A DNA stretch of 25,708 bases from S012-113 sp039714715 (lineage in GTDB: Bacteria; Bacteroidota; Bacteroidia; Cytophagales; Cyclobacteriaceae): contig JBDLIU010000031.1 in assembly GCA_039714715.1 (NCBI GenBank), forward strand, positions 1 to 25,708, given 5' to 3'. Each line of letters starts with the position of its first letter. Position 1 is the stretch's first letter. Under the pieces are notes generated by a model. That model saw nothing but the letters and a program-made list of their open reading frames with translations, did no database searches and was not told the DNA's origin. Position numbers and translations under genes: made by a program. This document shows, in pieces, positions 15,927 to 23,770 of this stretch.

Positions 15927-17090
15927 TTATGCTGCTTTCATTACATTTTTCACTTCTCCTGACATAGAATTCCATTCCCTGTCCACATCACCCCTGCTAA
16001 CACTTATTATTATTCCCAGGGAAATTCCTGTAAATAACAAGGACGTACCTCCCATACTGAGAAATGGTAAAGGCAAACCAGTAATAGGTCCTAAACCCAC
16101 TACTACTGCCATGTTGACCATGGCCTGCACTACCAGCGCAAATGACAATCCTGCTGACAATAAGCCTCCAAAGGCCCGGTCGCTTTTAGCAACTGCTTTC
16201 ATGCCACGATAGAGTAATCCCAGGTAGAGTAATAATATTACGACACCACCTATCATTCCATACTCTTCAATGATAATGGCATATACAAAATCTGAATAAG
16301 GGTGAGGTAAAATGTTTCTCTGATCGCTTTTCCCGGGCCCTTTACCCAAAACACCACCTGAAGCAATGGCTATACGTGACTGTTCGGCCTGAAATGGCAA
16401 TTCTGTTTCATTGAAAAAACTTTGAACCCTGTTTTTTGCTGTTTCACCACGCTGTCCTACTGATAATGCAATTGCTCCCGCAGCTACTCCTACCACTACA
16501 AGCATTGCCAGATATTTAACAGGTACCCTGCCTATAAACATGAGTAACATGGCTGTGGCAAAAAGAAGAATGGCAGATGACAGGTCGGCCATGGCAATAA
16601 GACCACAGATTACGCCACTCCAAAGCACCATAGGAATTACCACATCTTTAAAGTCTCCAATGTTCTGCTGCCTTTTCGACAACATTGATGCCATTGCTGC
16701 TATTAATGAAAGCTTTGCCAAATCGGATGGCTGGAAAACCTGGTTGATTATTGGGATGGTAATCCATCTTGAAGCATCATTTAAGGTTACTCCTGCTTTC
16801 CATGCATATAATAGTAGTGGAATTGATAACCATAATCCTACTTTAGACAGTTTAGAATAATAACGATAATCGATTTTATGAGCCACCCACATCGCAAACA
16901 AGCTTAATCCAATAAGTGACATGTGCTTAAACAGGTAGTACTCAATACTCTCCATATTTCTATAAGCGAGAGCGCCTGTAGCGCTATACACTACAAATAC
17001 ACTCATCAGCGCCAGAAGAAATACAATACCCCAAATCACCTGGTCTCCCTGGATATTTGCATCGGCCCATATTTTAATTTTTGTCGTCAT
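15927..17090 (-). CDS. ftsW: Septal peptidoglycan glycosyltransferase FtsW (SEDS family)
   Basis: FtsW polymerises lipid II into glycan strands at the septum together with FtsI. The 387 residues are a polytopic membrane protein with about ten hydrophobic segments, beginning QGDQVIWGIVFLLALMSVFVVYSATGALAYR. The SEDS signature GLPLPFLSMGGTS stands at 338-350. Its ATG shares one base with the mraY stop at 17090, so the pair is translationally coupled. murD, which usually separates mraY from ftsW, is absent. Membership of the dcw cluster favours FtsW over the elongation paralogue RodA. Confidence 0.95.
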   Translation of the reverse strand: MTTKIKIWADANIQGDQVIWGIVFLLALMSVFVVYSATGALAYRNMESIEYYLFKHMSLIGLSLFAMWVAHKIDYRYYSKLSKVGLWLSIPLLLYAWKAGVTLNDASRWITIPIINQVFQPSDLAKLSLIAAMASMLSKRQQNIGDFKDVVIPMVLWSGVICGLIAMADLSSAILLFATAMLLMFIGRVPVKYLAMLVVVGVAAGAIALSVGQRGETAKNRVQSFFNETELPFQAEQSRIAIASGGVLGKGPGKSDQRNILPHPYSDFVYAIIIEEYGMIGGVVILLLYLGLLYRGMKAVAKSDRAFGGLLSAGLSFALVVQAMVNMAVVVGLGPITGLPLPFLSMGGTSLLFTGISLGIIISVSRGDVDREWNSMSGEVKNVMKAA

Positions 17091-18301
17091 TATCTAATTT
17101 TCAATGTGGCTAATGTGACAATGGCAAGGAGTATCCCTACAATCCAAAAACGTGTTACGATCTTTGGCTCAGCTAGTCCTTGTTTTTGATAATGATGATG
17201 CAGTGGTGACATGAGAAAAACTCTTCTTCCCACACCATATCTTTTCTTGGTATATTTAAACCAGGCTACCTGAATCATCACAGATAAGTTCTCCATCAGG
17301 AATATCCCTCCCAGGAAAGGAAGAAGTAATTCCTTTCTGATTACCAGTGCAAGCACAGCAATGATTGCTCCCAGTGATAAGCTGCCTGTATCTCCCATAA
17401 ACACCTGTGCAGGGTATGAGTTAAACCACAGGAAGCCTACTGTAGCTCCTACCAAAGCTGTACTAAATATTAATAGCTCTCCCGAGTTCGGGATGTACAT
17501 AATATTGAGGTAATTAGTGAAATCGACCCTACCTGACACATATGCCAGGATGCCCAGTGTAAGTGCACTAATTGCTGTTGTTCCTGCTGCCAGGCCATCG
17601 ATACCATCTGTAATATTGGCACCATTCGATACTGCTGTGATGATAAATGTGGCTATTAACACGTAAACTATCCATGTATACTTACTATCGAATGGAGTGA
17701 GTCTTGAATAGTCAGCCTCATTCCCTTTAACAAAAGGTATGGTTGTTTTTGTTGATTTAACATCCTGATAAGGTGCATGATCATCAACCAGTATTTCCTG
17801 AACCGGAGCATCCCGTTCAAACTCTCGTACTACCACCTCATCATTAAAAAATAGTGTTAATCCTACGATCAAACCGAGCCCTACCTGGCCTACGACCTTA
17901 AATCTCCCTCTCAGTCCTTCCTTATTCTTCCTGAAAACCTTAATATAATCATCAGCAAATCCGATTATGCCCATCCAGAGTGTAGATACAAGCAACAGAA
18001 TGATGTAAACGTTATCGAGCCTGGCAAAAAAGATTGTTGGCAACACTATGCCCAAAATAATAATGATGCCTCCCATTGTGGGTGTTCCGGCCTTTTCTTT
18101 CTGCCCTTCCAATCCTAAGTCACGAATAGCCTCACCGATTTGTTTACGCTGCAGATAACCAATCAACCTTTTACCAAATGCAACGGTTATGATCAGAGAA
18201 AGCAATGTAGCCATTCCTGCCCTGAATGATATATACTGAAAAAGCCCCGCTCCTGCCAGGTCATATTCACTTCTTAAATAATCAAACAGTGTATAGAGCA
18301 T
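17090..18301 (-). CDS. mraY: Phospho-N-acetylmuramoyl-pentapeptide transferase
   Basis: MraY transfers phospho-MurNAc-pentapeptide to undecaprenyl phosphate, making lipid I in the inner membrane. Catalytic landmarks are FADDYIK (Asp117 and Asp118), GANITDGIDGLAAG (228-241) and the C-terminal LMSPLHHHYQKQG. At 403 residues it is about 40 longer than the E. coli enzyme. The extra is a hydrophilic insertion at about 154-205 (NDEVVVREFERDAPVQEI through ADYSRLTPFDSK) between membrane segments, as is known in Bacteroidota. It starts one base after the murE stop and its stop overlaps the ftsW start. Confidence 0.96.
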   Translation of the reverse strand: MLYTLFDYLRSEYDLAGAGLFQYISFRAGMATLLSLIITVAFGKRLIGYLQRKQIGEAIRDLGLEGQKEKAGTPTMGGIIIILGIVLPTIFFARLDNVYIILLLVSTLWMGIIGFADDYIKVFRKNKEGLRGRFKVVGQVGLGLIVGLTLFFNDEVVVREFERDAPVQEILVDDHAPYQDVKSTKTTIPFVKGNEADYSRLTPFDSKYTWIVYVLIATFIITAVSNGANITDGIDGLAAGTTAISALTLGILAYVSGRVDFTNYLNIMYIPNSGELLIFSTALVGATVGFLWFNSYPAQVFMGDTGSLSLGAIIAVLALVIRKELLLPFLGGIFLMENLSVMIQVAWFKYTKKRYGVGRRVFLMSPLHHHYQKQGLAEPKIVTRFWIVGILLAIVTLATLKIR

Positions 18302-18302
18302 T

Positions 18303-19769
18303 TCAGTTCTTTATTAAGGTTAACATTCTGTTTAGCACCTCTCTGTCATCAAAAGGAAGTCGCTCTCCTTTAATCTCCTGGTAATCTTCATGTCCTTTAC
18401 CGGCTACCAGAATAATATCATTCTTATTAGCCATCATACAGGCAGACTTTATCGCTTCTTCCCTGTTGGTCATTCTAAGCACCTTTCTCTTATCACTGGC
18501 ATTTACACCGGTCATCATATCATCCAGTATCTTTTCAGGATCTTCGTTTCGTGGATTATCTGACGTCATAATAACTTTCTCACTAAACCTGCAAGCTGCA
18601 GACGACATCAAAGGACGCTTATCTTTATCCCTGTCACCGCCACATCCGAAAACAGTAATTATTTGTTCATTACCACTTCTGAATTCCGTAATAGTTTCCA
18701 GCACCTTAGAAAGTGCATCCGGTGTATGAGCGTAATCAACCAGGGCAATCAATCCCAGGTCATTAGACACTCTCTCGAGTCTGCCCGGTGCAGCAAGAAG
18801 ATTCGACATGAGCGTAAGTGCTTCAGAAGCATCCATACCAAGTAGCTGAGCAGCACCATAAACGGCCAGCAGATTATAAGCGTTAAAACTACCAAACACT
18901 CTGAACCATACCTGTAAACCATCAATATCCAGCTCCAGCCCATCCAGGTTGTTTGAAATGATCTTTGCTTTAAACTCAGCAGCAGACTTAAGTGCATAAA
19001 AATGCTTCGATGCCCTGGTGTTCTGAAGCATCACCTTTCCTCTCTTATCATCGGTATTAACCAATGCAAATGCAGTTTTAGGCAGCGCATCAAACAATGT
19101 TTTCTTCGCTTCGATGTAAGCATCGAAGGTTAAATGGTAATCGAGATGATCATGCGATATATTAGTAAACACGGCTCCGGCAAATTCCAGACCTGCAATT
19201 CGGTGCTGTATAAGTGCATGAGAACTTACCTCCATAAAACAATAGGAACAACCCTCTTCTACCATTTCAGCCAGCATTTTGTTTATCTGGAGTGCATCCG
19301 GTGTTGTGTGTGTTGAGGGTAACTCCTTATCACCTATCATGTAGTTTATTGTGGAAATCAAGCCACAGCTATAGCCTGCTGACTGAAACAATTTATAAAG
19401 ATGTGTGGCTACGGAGGTCTTACCATTTGTGCCGGTAATTCCTGCCAATTTTATCTTTGTTGATGGATTACCATAATAATTCGAAGCCATTATACCCAGG
19501 GCCTGCCCTGTGCTGGCAACCTCAACATAGGTAATACCTTGCGTGAGTTCTTCAGGCAATCTCTCACAAATAATAGTTATGGCCCCCAGGTTCTCTGCAT
19601 CTTTTATATAATCATGTCCATCAGCTGCGGTACCATTAATTGCTATAAATACATCGTCCTGCTCAACTTTTCTTGAGTCGAAAACAAGATTACCAACCTC
19701 TATATCGGTTTTACCTGCCACAGCCTGCAGCGGTACATTATATAGAATATTGTTTAGCAATTTTGTCAT
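18303..19769 (-). CDS. murE: UDP-MurNAc-L-Ala-D-Glu:meso-diaminopimelate ligase
   Basis: MurE adds the third amino acid of the peptidoglycan stem in the cytoplasm. The 488-residue Mur ligase has a P-loop GTNGKTS (113-119), the HDHLDYH segment (206-212), and a C-terminal domain with GCGGDRDKDKRP (375-386). The DNPR motif at 404-407 (TSDNPRNEDP) is the hallmark of meso-diaminopimelate specificity, so the organism probably has A1-gamma peptidoglycan. Its ATG overlaps the ftsI stop by 4 bp and mraY follows one base after its stop. It is the only Mur ligase in this cluster. Confidence 0.96.
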   Translation of the reverse strand: MTKLLNNILYNVPLQAVAGKTDIEVGNLVFDSRKVEQDDVFIAINGTAADGHDYIKDAENLGAITIICERLPEELTQGITYVEVASTGQALGIMASNYYGNPSTKIKLAGITGTNGKTSVATHLYKLFQSAGYSCGLISTINYMIGDKELPSTHTTPDALQINKMLAEMVEEGCSYCFMEVSSHALIQHRIAGLEFAGAVFTNISHDHLDYHLTFDAYIEAKKTLFDALPKTAFALVNTDDKRGKVMLQNTRASKHFYALKSAAEFKAKIISNNLDGLELDIDGLQVWFRVFGSFNAYNLLAVYGAAQLLGMDASEALTLMSNLLAAPGRLERVSNDLGLIALVDYAHTPDALSKVLETITEFRSGNEQIITVFGCGGDRDKDKRPLMSSAACRFSEKVIMTSDNPRNEDPEKILDDMMTGVNASDKRKVLRMTNREEAIKSACMMANKNDIILVAGKGHEDYQEIKGERLPFDDREVLNRMLTLIKN

Positions 19770-21853
19770 CCTAGCTCGATAGTTATTTTATCGCCTTTAT
19801 TTATTTTTCTCCCGGGCATTATTGATTGTTTCTTCACACGCCCTTCACCTGACATCCTAACCCTGTATCCGCAACTTTCCAATACATAAAGTGCGTCTCT
19901 CAAAGTCATACCTATAACATCTGGTGTTACACCCGGTTTCACCTTATTATCTTTCCATTCAACAGAATTATCATTAATCCTTGTTTTAGCCCATTCAACC
20001 TGACCATCAGAATGATTTGAAACACCCAGGTTATTACAGATTAGCTGGAGATCTGGCTTATATCCTGCCCTGATCAATGGGAATACACCATATTCAGGAT
20101 TATAATTATCATCAAGTGCTAAATGCATCTCGATATCCTCTACGTACATTTTATCGGCAATTTCTTTAAACACCGGTGCTGCAACCGAGCTGCCATACTG
20201 CCAAAACCCCTTTGGATTCTCAATCACCACGATACAACTATATTCAGGATTATTAGCAGGGAAATAGCCAGCAAACGAGGTCATGTATGCTTTTTGATAA
20301 CGACCATTTTTCAGTGTTACAGCAGTGCCAGTTTTGCCAGCAATTTTATACTGTGTGTTGTTGATATTCTTTGCTGTTCCCGATTCCACAACGCCCTCCA
20401 GAAGCATTTGTAATTTTGCAATGGTTGTCATTGAACAAATCGCATTGTTCATCACGGTAGGACCAAATTCCTCAATAACCTTATCTGCTCTTTTTACACG
20501 CTGTACGATATAAGGTCTCATCATAACACCATCATTAGCCACGGCATTAAAGAAGTTAAGTGTATGCAGTGGTGTAAGTTCCAGACCATACCCATGCGCC
20601 ATCCATGGCAATGATAATCCACTCCATTCTTCCGGCTTGCTTACTTTTGGCTGGCCCTCTCCTGCTATTTGAAATCCAATTGGTCTTGTCAGCCCGACCT
20701 TCTCTATCTGGTTATAAAACATTTGAGGTTTTGTTCCAAAATACTGGTCTGCAAGTTTGGCCATCGCAATATTGGATGACACCTCAAAAGCCTCTTCGAC
20801 AGTTATCTTACCATAACCACCTTTTTCATGGTCTTTAATAGTACTCTTATAGAAGGTATGGCTTCCATCTCCTGTATCAATTGTATCACTCAGTTGAAGA
20901 TTGGTTTCTTCCAGTAATGCCATCATGGTCATTAGCTTGAATGTAGATCCCGGCTCCCTGAGGCCATGGCTACCCACCGCGTAGTTATATTTTTCACCGT
21001 ATTTGCCACTCTTGAGTTTCCCCAGGTTAGACATTGCTTTAATCTGACCCGTTTTCACTTCCATTACTACCACAGTTCCATAATCTGCATTATGACTCTC
21101 CAACGCTCTCAACAGAGCAGATCCTGCAACATCCTGCAGGTTGATATCTATTGTAGTTTCAAGGTCATACCCATCAACCGGTCTAACTTCTGATGCATCC
21201 GGTACCGGTTTCCAATCTCCAAGCGTCTTCCTGAACAAGGCCTTTCCCGGCTTACCTGCCAGGCTTTCATTAAAGGAGTACTCGAGGCCTGCCCCATTGT
21301 TATTCTCATTAATAAACCCTACTGTTCGCTGTGCCAGGTAATTAAAAGGTCTGAATCGCTTATCAACTTTTTCAAATAACACTCCGGCATCCATCCTGCC
21401 ATGCCTTAACAGGGGCCAGTCAGACATCATTTTTTTGTCCTGGTAATCAATCAGCTGGCGGTTAATCATTATATATCGCTTGCCCGATTTCCTGGCATCA
21501 ATTATTTTGCGCTTGTAGCTCGGTACAGAAGCATCACCGTAAAACCGGGAAAGTAACATTGCCAAAGAATCCAGCTCTTCAGCCAAAAGTTCCCTGGATG
21601 GTCGTGAAGGATCGAGCGCTAATCTATAAAAAGGTATTGATGTTGCCAGCAAACTTCCATTATCCGATAAAATATTCCCCCTGGTTGCCTCTACTTCTCG
21701 ATATTGAAGTCGCATTTGAGCAGCCAGTTCATTCCATTTCTCTCCTTCAGCAAATTGAATTATCCCCATCTTGACAATAATTGCCAGTGCCATCAGCACT
21801 ACGATGATAAAGGATAACCTTACCCGGAATAATATGGAGTTCTTAATGTTCAA
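19766..21853 (-). CDS. ftsI: Septal transpeptidase FtsI (PBP3-type) with C-terminal PASTA domain
   Basis: A class B penicillin-binding protein that cross-links new septal peptidoglycan in the periplasm, anchored by one N-terminal membrane segment (about 12-32). The 695 residues contain a pedestal domain and a transpeptidase domain with the three active-site motifs: STFK (Ser303 nucleophile, Lys306), SSN (359-361) and KTGT (507-510). A PASTA domain follows at about 640-695 (TPDVIGMTLRDALYVL, ending ITIELG). PASTA on FtsI-type proteins is common in Gram-positives and Bacteroidota but absent from E. coli FtsI. It overlaps ftsL by 11 bp and murE by 4 bp. Confidence 0.95.
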   Translation of the reverse strand: MNIKNSILFRVRLSFIIVVLMALAIIVKMGIIQFAEGEKWNELAAQMRLQYREVEATRGNILSDNGSLLATSIPFYRLALDPSRPSRELLAEELDSLAMLLSRFYGDASVPSYKRKIIDARKSGKRYIMINRQLIDYQDKKMMSDWPLLRHGRMDAGVLFEKVDKRFRPFNYLAQRTVGFINENNNGAGLEYSFNESLAGKPGKALFRKTLGDWKPVPDASEVRPVDGYDLETTIDINLQDVAGSALLRALESHNADYGTVVVMEVKTGQIKAMSNLGKLKSGKYGEKYNYAVGSHGLREPGSTFKLMTMMALLEETNLQLSDTIDTGDGSHTFYKSTIKDHEKGGYGKITVEEAFEVSSNIAMAKLADQYFGTKPQMFYNQIEKVGLTRPIGFQIAGEGQPKVSKPEEWSGLSLPWMAHGYGLELTPLHTLNFFNAVANDGVMMRPYIVQRVKRADKVIEEFGPTVMNNAICSMTTIAKLQMLLEGVVESGTAKNINNTQYKIAGKTGTAVTLKNGRYQKAYMTSFAGYFPANNPEYSCIVVIENPKGFWQYGSSVAAPVFKEIADKMYVEDIEMHLALDDNYNPEYGVFPLIRAGYKPDLQLICNNLGVSNHSDGQVEWAKTRINDNSVEWKDNKVKPGVTPDVIGMTLRDALYVLESCGYRVRMSGEGRVKKQSIMPGRKINKGDKITIELG

Positions 21854-22211
21854 TTTCTTCTATAACAATTTTTTGCGGTGGAACTTTACTTTCAACAAGA
21901 CCCATATCGGCTACTCTTTTAGCCACTTCTGACTGAAGACGTGAATACATGTAATCCGATTTAAGGGTGGTATAATCAGCTCTCAGGTTTTCAACTTCCC
22001 TTTCCAGCTTATTAATTTCTCTATTTGTTTTTTCAGCATTATGGTTATAACCTATGTAGATAATGATCAGCATGGTTACAAAACCAATATTGGGCAAATA
22101 CTTAATAGGAAGACCGTTCTCGAATAAGTTACCCAGATTGAGTGTTCTTTCTAATTTCGAAAACAGGCTTTCCTTTTTCTGTGGGTTTATTTTGAATGTA
22201 TTATTTGCCAT
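21843..22211 (-). CDS. ftsL: FtsL-like divisome protein
   Basis: A 122-residue bitopic protein: a cytoplasmic segment (1-38), one membrane span (about 40-55, LPNIGFVTMLIIIYIGY), and a periplasmic coiled coil (about 58-100, rich in Glu, Lys and Leu). This is the FtsL/DivIC architecture, and it sits in the FtsL position between rsmH and ftsI. The assignment rests on architecture and synteny, since FtsL sequences diverge widely. It lies 3 bp after rsmH and overlaps ftsI by 11 bp. The cytoplasmic part is longer than in E. coli FtsL. Confidence 0.82.
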   Translation of the reverse strand: MANNTFKINPQKKESLFSKLERTLNLGNLFENGLPIKYLPNIGFVTMLIIIYIGYNHNAEKTNREINKLEREVENLRADYTTLKSDYMYSRLQSEVAKRVADMGLVESKVPPQKIVIEEIEH

Positions 22212-22214
22212 AAC

Positions 22215-23132
22215 TCACTTTTCTGCTATTCTTAGTTTTGCACTTCTTGCCCTGTTGTTAGCTGCCAATTCTTCTATAGAAGCTGTCATTGGCTTGCGAT
22301 TTACCGGCTGCAAAGGCCTGATCAGGTTTCCATAAAAATCCTTTTCCTGCTCTCCCTTGAAATTTCCGGTGTTGATATAATATTTCACCTGGCGATCCTC
22401 CAGGGAGTGATAGCTCATCACTACCAATCGACCGCCCGGAGCCAGAACCTCAGAAGTCTGTTCCAACATCTCCTTCAAAGCATTCATCTCACCGTTTACT
22501 TCTATCCTGAGTGCCTGGTAAACTTGTGCCAGATATTTGTTTTCTTTTCCTCGCCTGGCCAGAGGGGTTACAATTTCCTTTAGCTCACCGGAAGTTTGAA
22601 TATTTTTATTGTTCCGGAAAGACAGGATTGCGCTTGTTAGTGTTCTTGCATTCCGGATTTCACCATATTGACTTAACACCCTTATCAAATCGTTTTCTGA
22701 GTAATCGTTTATAACATCCGAAGCCTTCACATTGCCTTGCTGGTCCATGCGCATATCCAGAGGGCCATCAAATCGAGTGGAGAATCCCCTCTCAGGCGCA
22801 TCTATCTGGTGAGATGAAACGCCAAGATCTGCAAGGATACCATCAACTTTAGTGATTTTATACATCCGAAGGTATTTGCTGAAATACCTGAAATTAGCAG
22901 GAACAAAAATCAGTTTATCACTATCCAGAACAGCTGCATTGGCTTTTGCATCAGCATCCTGATCAAAAGCAATAAGTTTACCCGTTGTGAGTTGAGCAAG
23001 GATAGCCTCAGCATGTCCCCCACCTCCAAAAGTAAGGTCGATATAGATGCCGTCAGGTTTGATATTCAATGCCTCCAGGCATTCTCGGAGCATAACAGGT
23101 TGGTGGTACTCCTTCATCAGCGCATTATTCAT
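22215..23132 (-). CDS. rsmH: 16S rRNA (cytosine1402-N4)-methyltransferase
   Basis: RsmH (MraW) methylates C1402 of 16S rRNA in the decoding centre. The 305 residues show YHQPVMLRE (9-17), SAM-binding DLTFGGGGHAEAIL (32-45), ADLGVSSHQ (101-109) and the C-terminal signature YHSLEDR (241-247). The ATG at 23132 overlaps the mraZ stop by 8 bp; a second ATG at 23117 gives MKEYHQPVML and could also serve. mraZ-rsmH is the conserved head of the dcw cluster. Confidence 0.96.
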   Translation of the reverse strand: MNNALMKEYHQPVMLRECLEALNIKPDGIYIDLTFGGGGHAEAILAQLTTGKLIAFDQDADAKANAAVLDSDKLIFVPANFRYFSKYLRMYKITKVDGILADLGVSSHQIDAPERGFSTRFDGPLDMRMDQQGNVKASDVINDYSENDLIRVLSQYGEIRNARTLTSAILSFRNNKNIQTSGELKEIVTPLARRGKENKYLAQVYQALRIEVNGEMNALKEMLEQTSEVLAPGGRLVVMSYHSLEDRQVKYYINTGNFKGEQEKDFYGNLIRPLQPVNRKPMTASIEELAANNRARSAKLRIAEK

Positions 23133-23574
23133 GACCCGTCAGATGTTTCTCTGCTAACTCTGACAATTCCTGTGGGTCTTGAATAAGAAACTTCTCATAA
23201 TCTTCCGGATTCCATATCTCCATCCTGTTCCCCATTCCTACTACCACAACTTCTTTATTGAGCCCGGCATATTGCAGCATGCTTTTGGGTATCAGCATTC
23301 TTCCTGCGCTATCCAGCTCAACAGTGGCACTGCCTCTGAAAAAATTACGCTGCAGTTTCCTGTATTCAGCGTTAAACTCATTCAGGCCGGCAATCTTCGA
23401 ATATATCTTCTTGTATTCGACTAAGGGGTATAGTTCCAGACATGGCTCAAATCCTTCGCGCATGAAGAGCTCAAGTGAAGGAGCTTCCGGCAGGTTTGCC
23501 TTCATTTTTGCAGGCAATACCAATCTGCCTTTGGCATCTAGTTTCGCTCGATATTCACTTGTAAAAAAAGCCAT
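23125..23574 (-). CDS. mraZ: Transcriptional regulator MraZ
   Basis: MraZ is a DNA-binding regulator of the division and cell wall cluster, forming rings whose SpoVT-AbrB folds contact tandem 10-bp sites. The 149 residues contain two such domains, at about 5-50 (YRAKLDAKGRLVLPAKMKA) and 82-125 (VELDSAGRMLIPKSM), with the conserved LDxxGR-hydrophobic-P pattern in both. Tandem AAAGTGGG-type sites lie 47-96 bp upstream of its start and overlap a promoter, so it probably regulates its own operon. It is the first gene of the cluster. Confidence 0.95.
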   Translation of the reverse strand: MAFFTSEYRAKLDAKGRLVLPAKMKANLPEAPSLELFMREGFEPCLELYPLVEYKKIYSKIAGLNEFNAEYRKLQRNFFRGSATVELDSAGRMLIPKSMLQYAGLNKEVVVVGMGNRMEIWNPEDYEKFLIQDPQELSELAEKHLTGHE

Positions 23575-23603
23575 TTATTCCCCTTAAAAGCTTTGTTAAT
23601 AAG

Positions 23604-23633
23604 CAAACTTAAGGAAATATTTGACATTTTCAA
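23604..23633 (-). promoter_or_regulatory. Promoter of the mraZ-headed dcw operon
   Basis: On the - strand TTG (23633-23631) is followed after 19 bp by TAAGTTTG (23611-23604), an exact match to the Bacteroidota -7 consensus TAnnTTTG with optimal spacing. Transcription would start near 23598, about 24 bases before the mraZ ATG. The -33 element lies inside the MraZ site array. Confidence 0.6.
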
Positions 23634-23670
23634 CCATTTTACCCCACTTTCTCCCACTTTTTTACATTTT
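23621..23670 (-). promoter_or_regulatory. MraZ operator: five tandem 10-bp sites
   Basis: Read on the - strand the region divides into consecutive 10-mers, AAAATGTAAA, AAAGTGGGAG, AAAGTGGGGT, AAAATGGTTG and AAAATGTCAA. The second and third are near-perfect MraZ boxes (GTGGG repeated at 10-bp pitch); the other three keep AAAATG. MraZ proteins are known to bind arrays of such sites before their own gene. The array covers the -33 element, which suggests repression. Confidence 0.65.
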
Positions 23671-23745
23671 TTCATGAAGAACACACTGAAATCATATGAG
23701 ACAGGCTCATTAAGTACTGATAAATGCTATTAAACACATAAAATT

Positions 23746-23764
23746 GAGTGGTAAAAAGTGGGAG
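23746..23764 (+). promoter_or_regulatory. Second, inverted pair of MraZ-like sites
   Basis: AGTGG occurs at 23747-23751 and again at 23757-23761, exactly 10 bp apart, within AAAAAGTGGGAG on the + strand. The pair points opposite to the proximal array and is centred about 110 bp from it, just beyond the stop of the prenyl synthase gene. The right-hand site shares AAAGTGGGAG with the proximal array. Confidence 0.4.
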
Positions 23765-23770
23765 AATATC

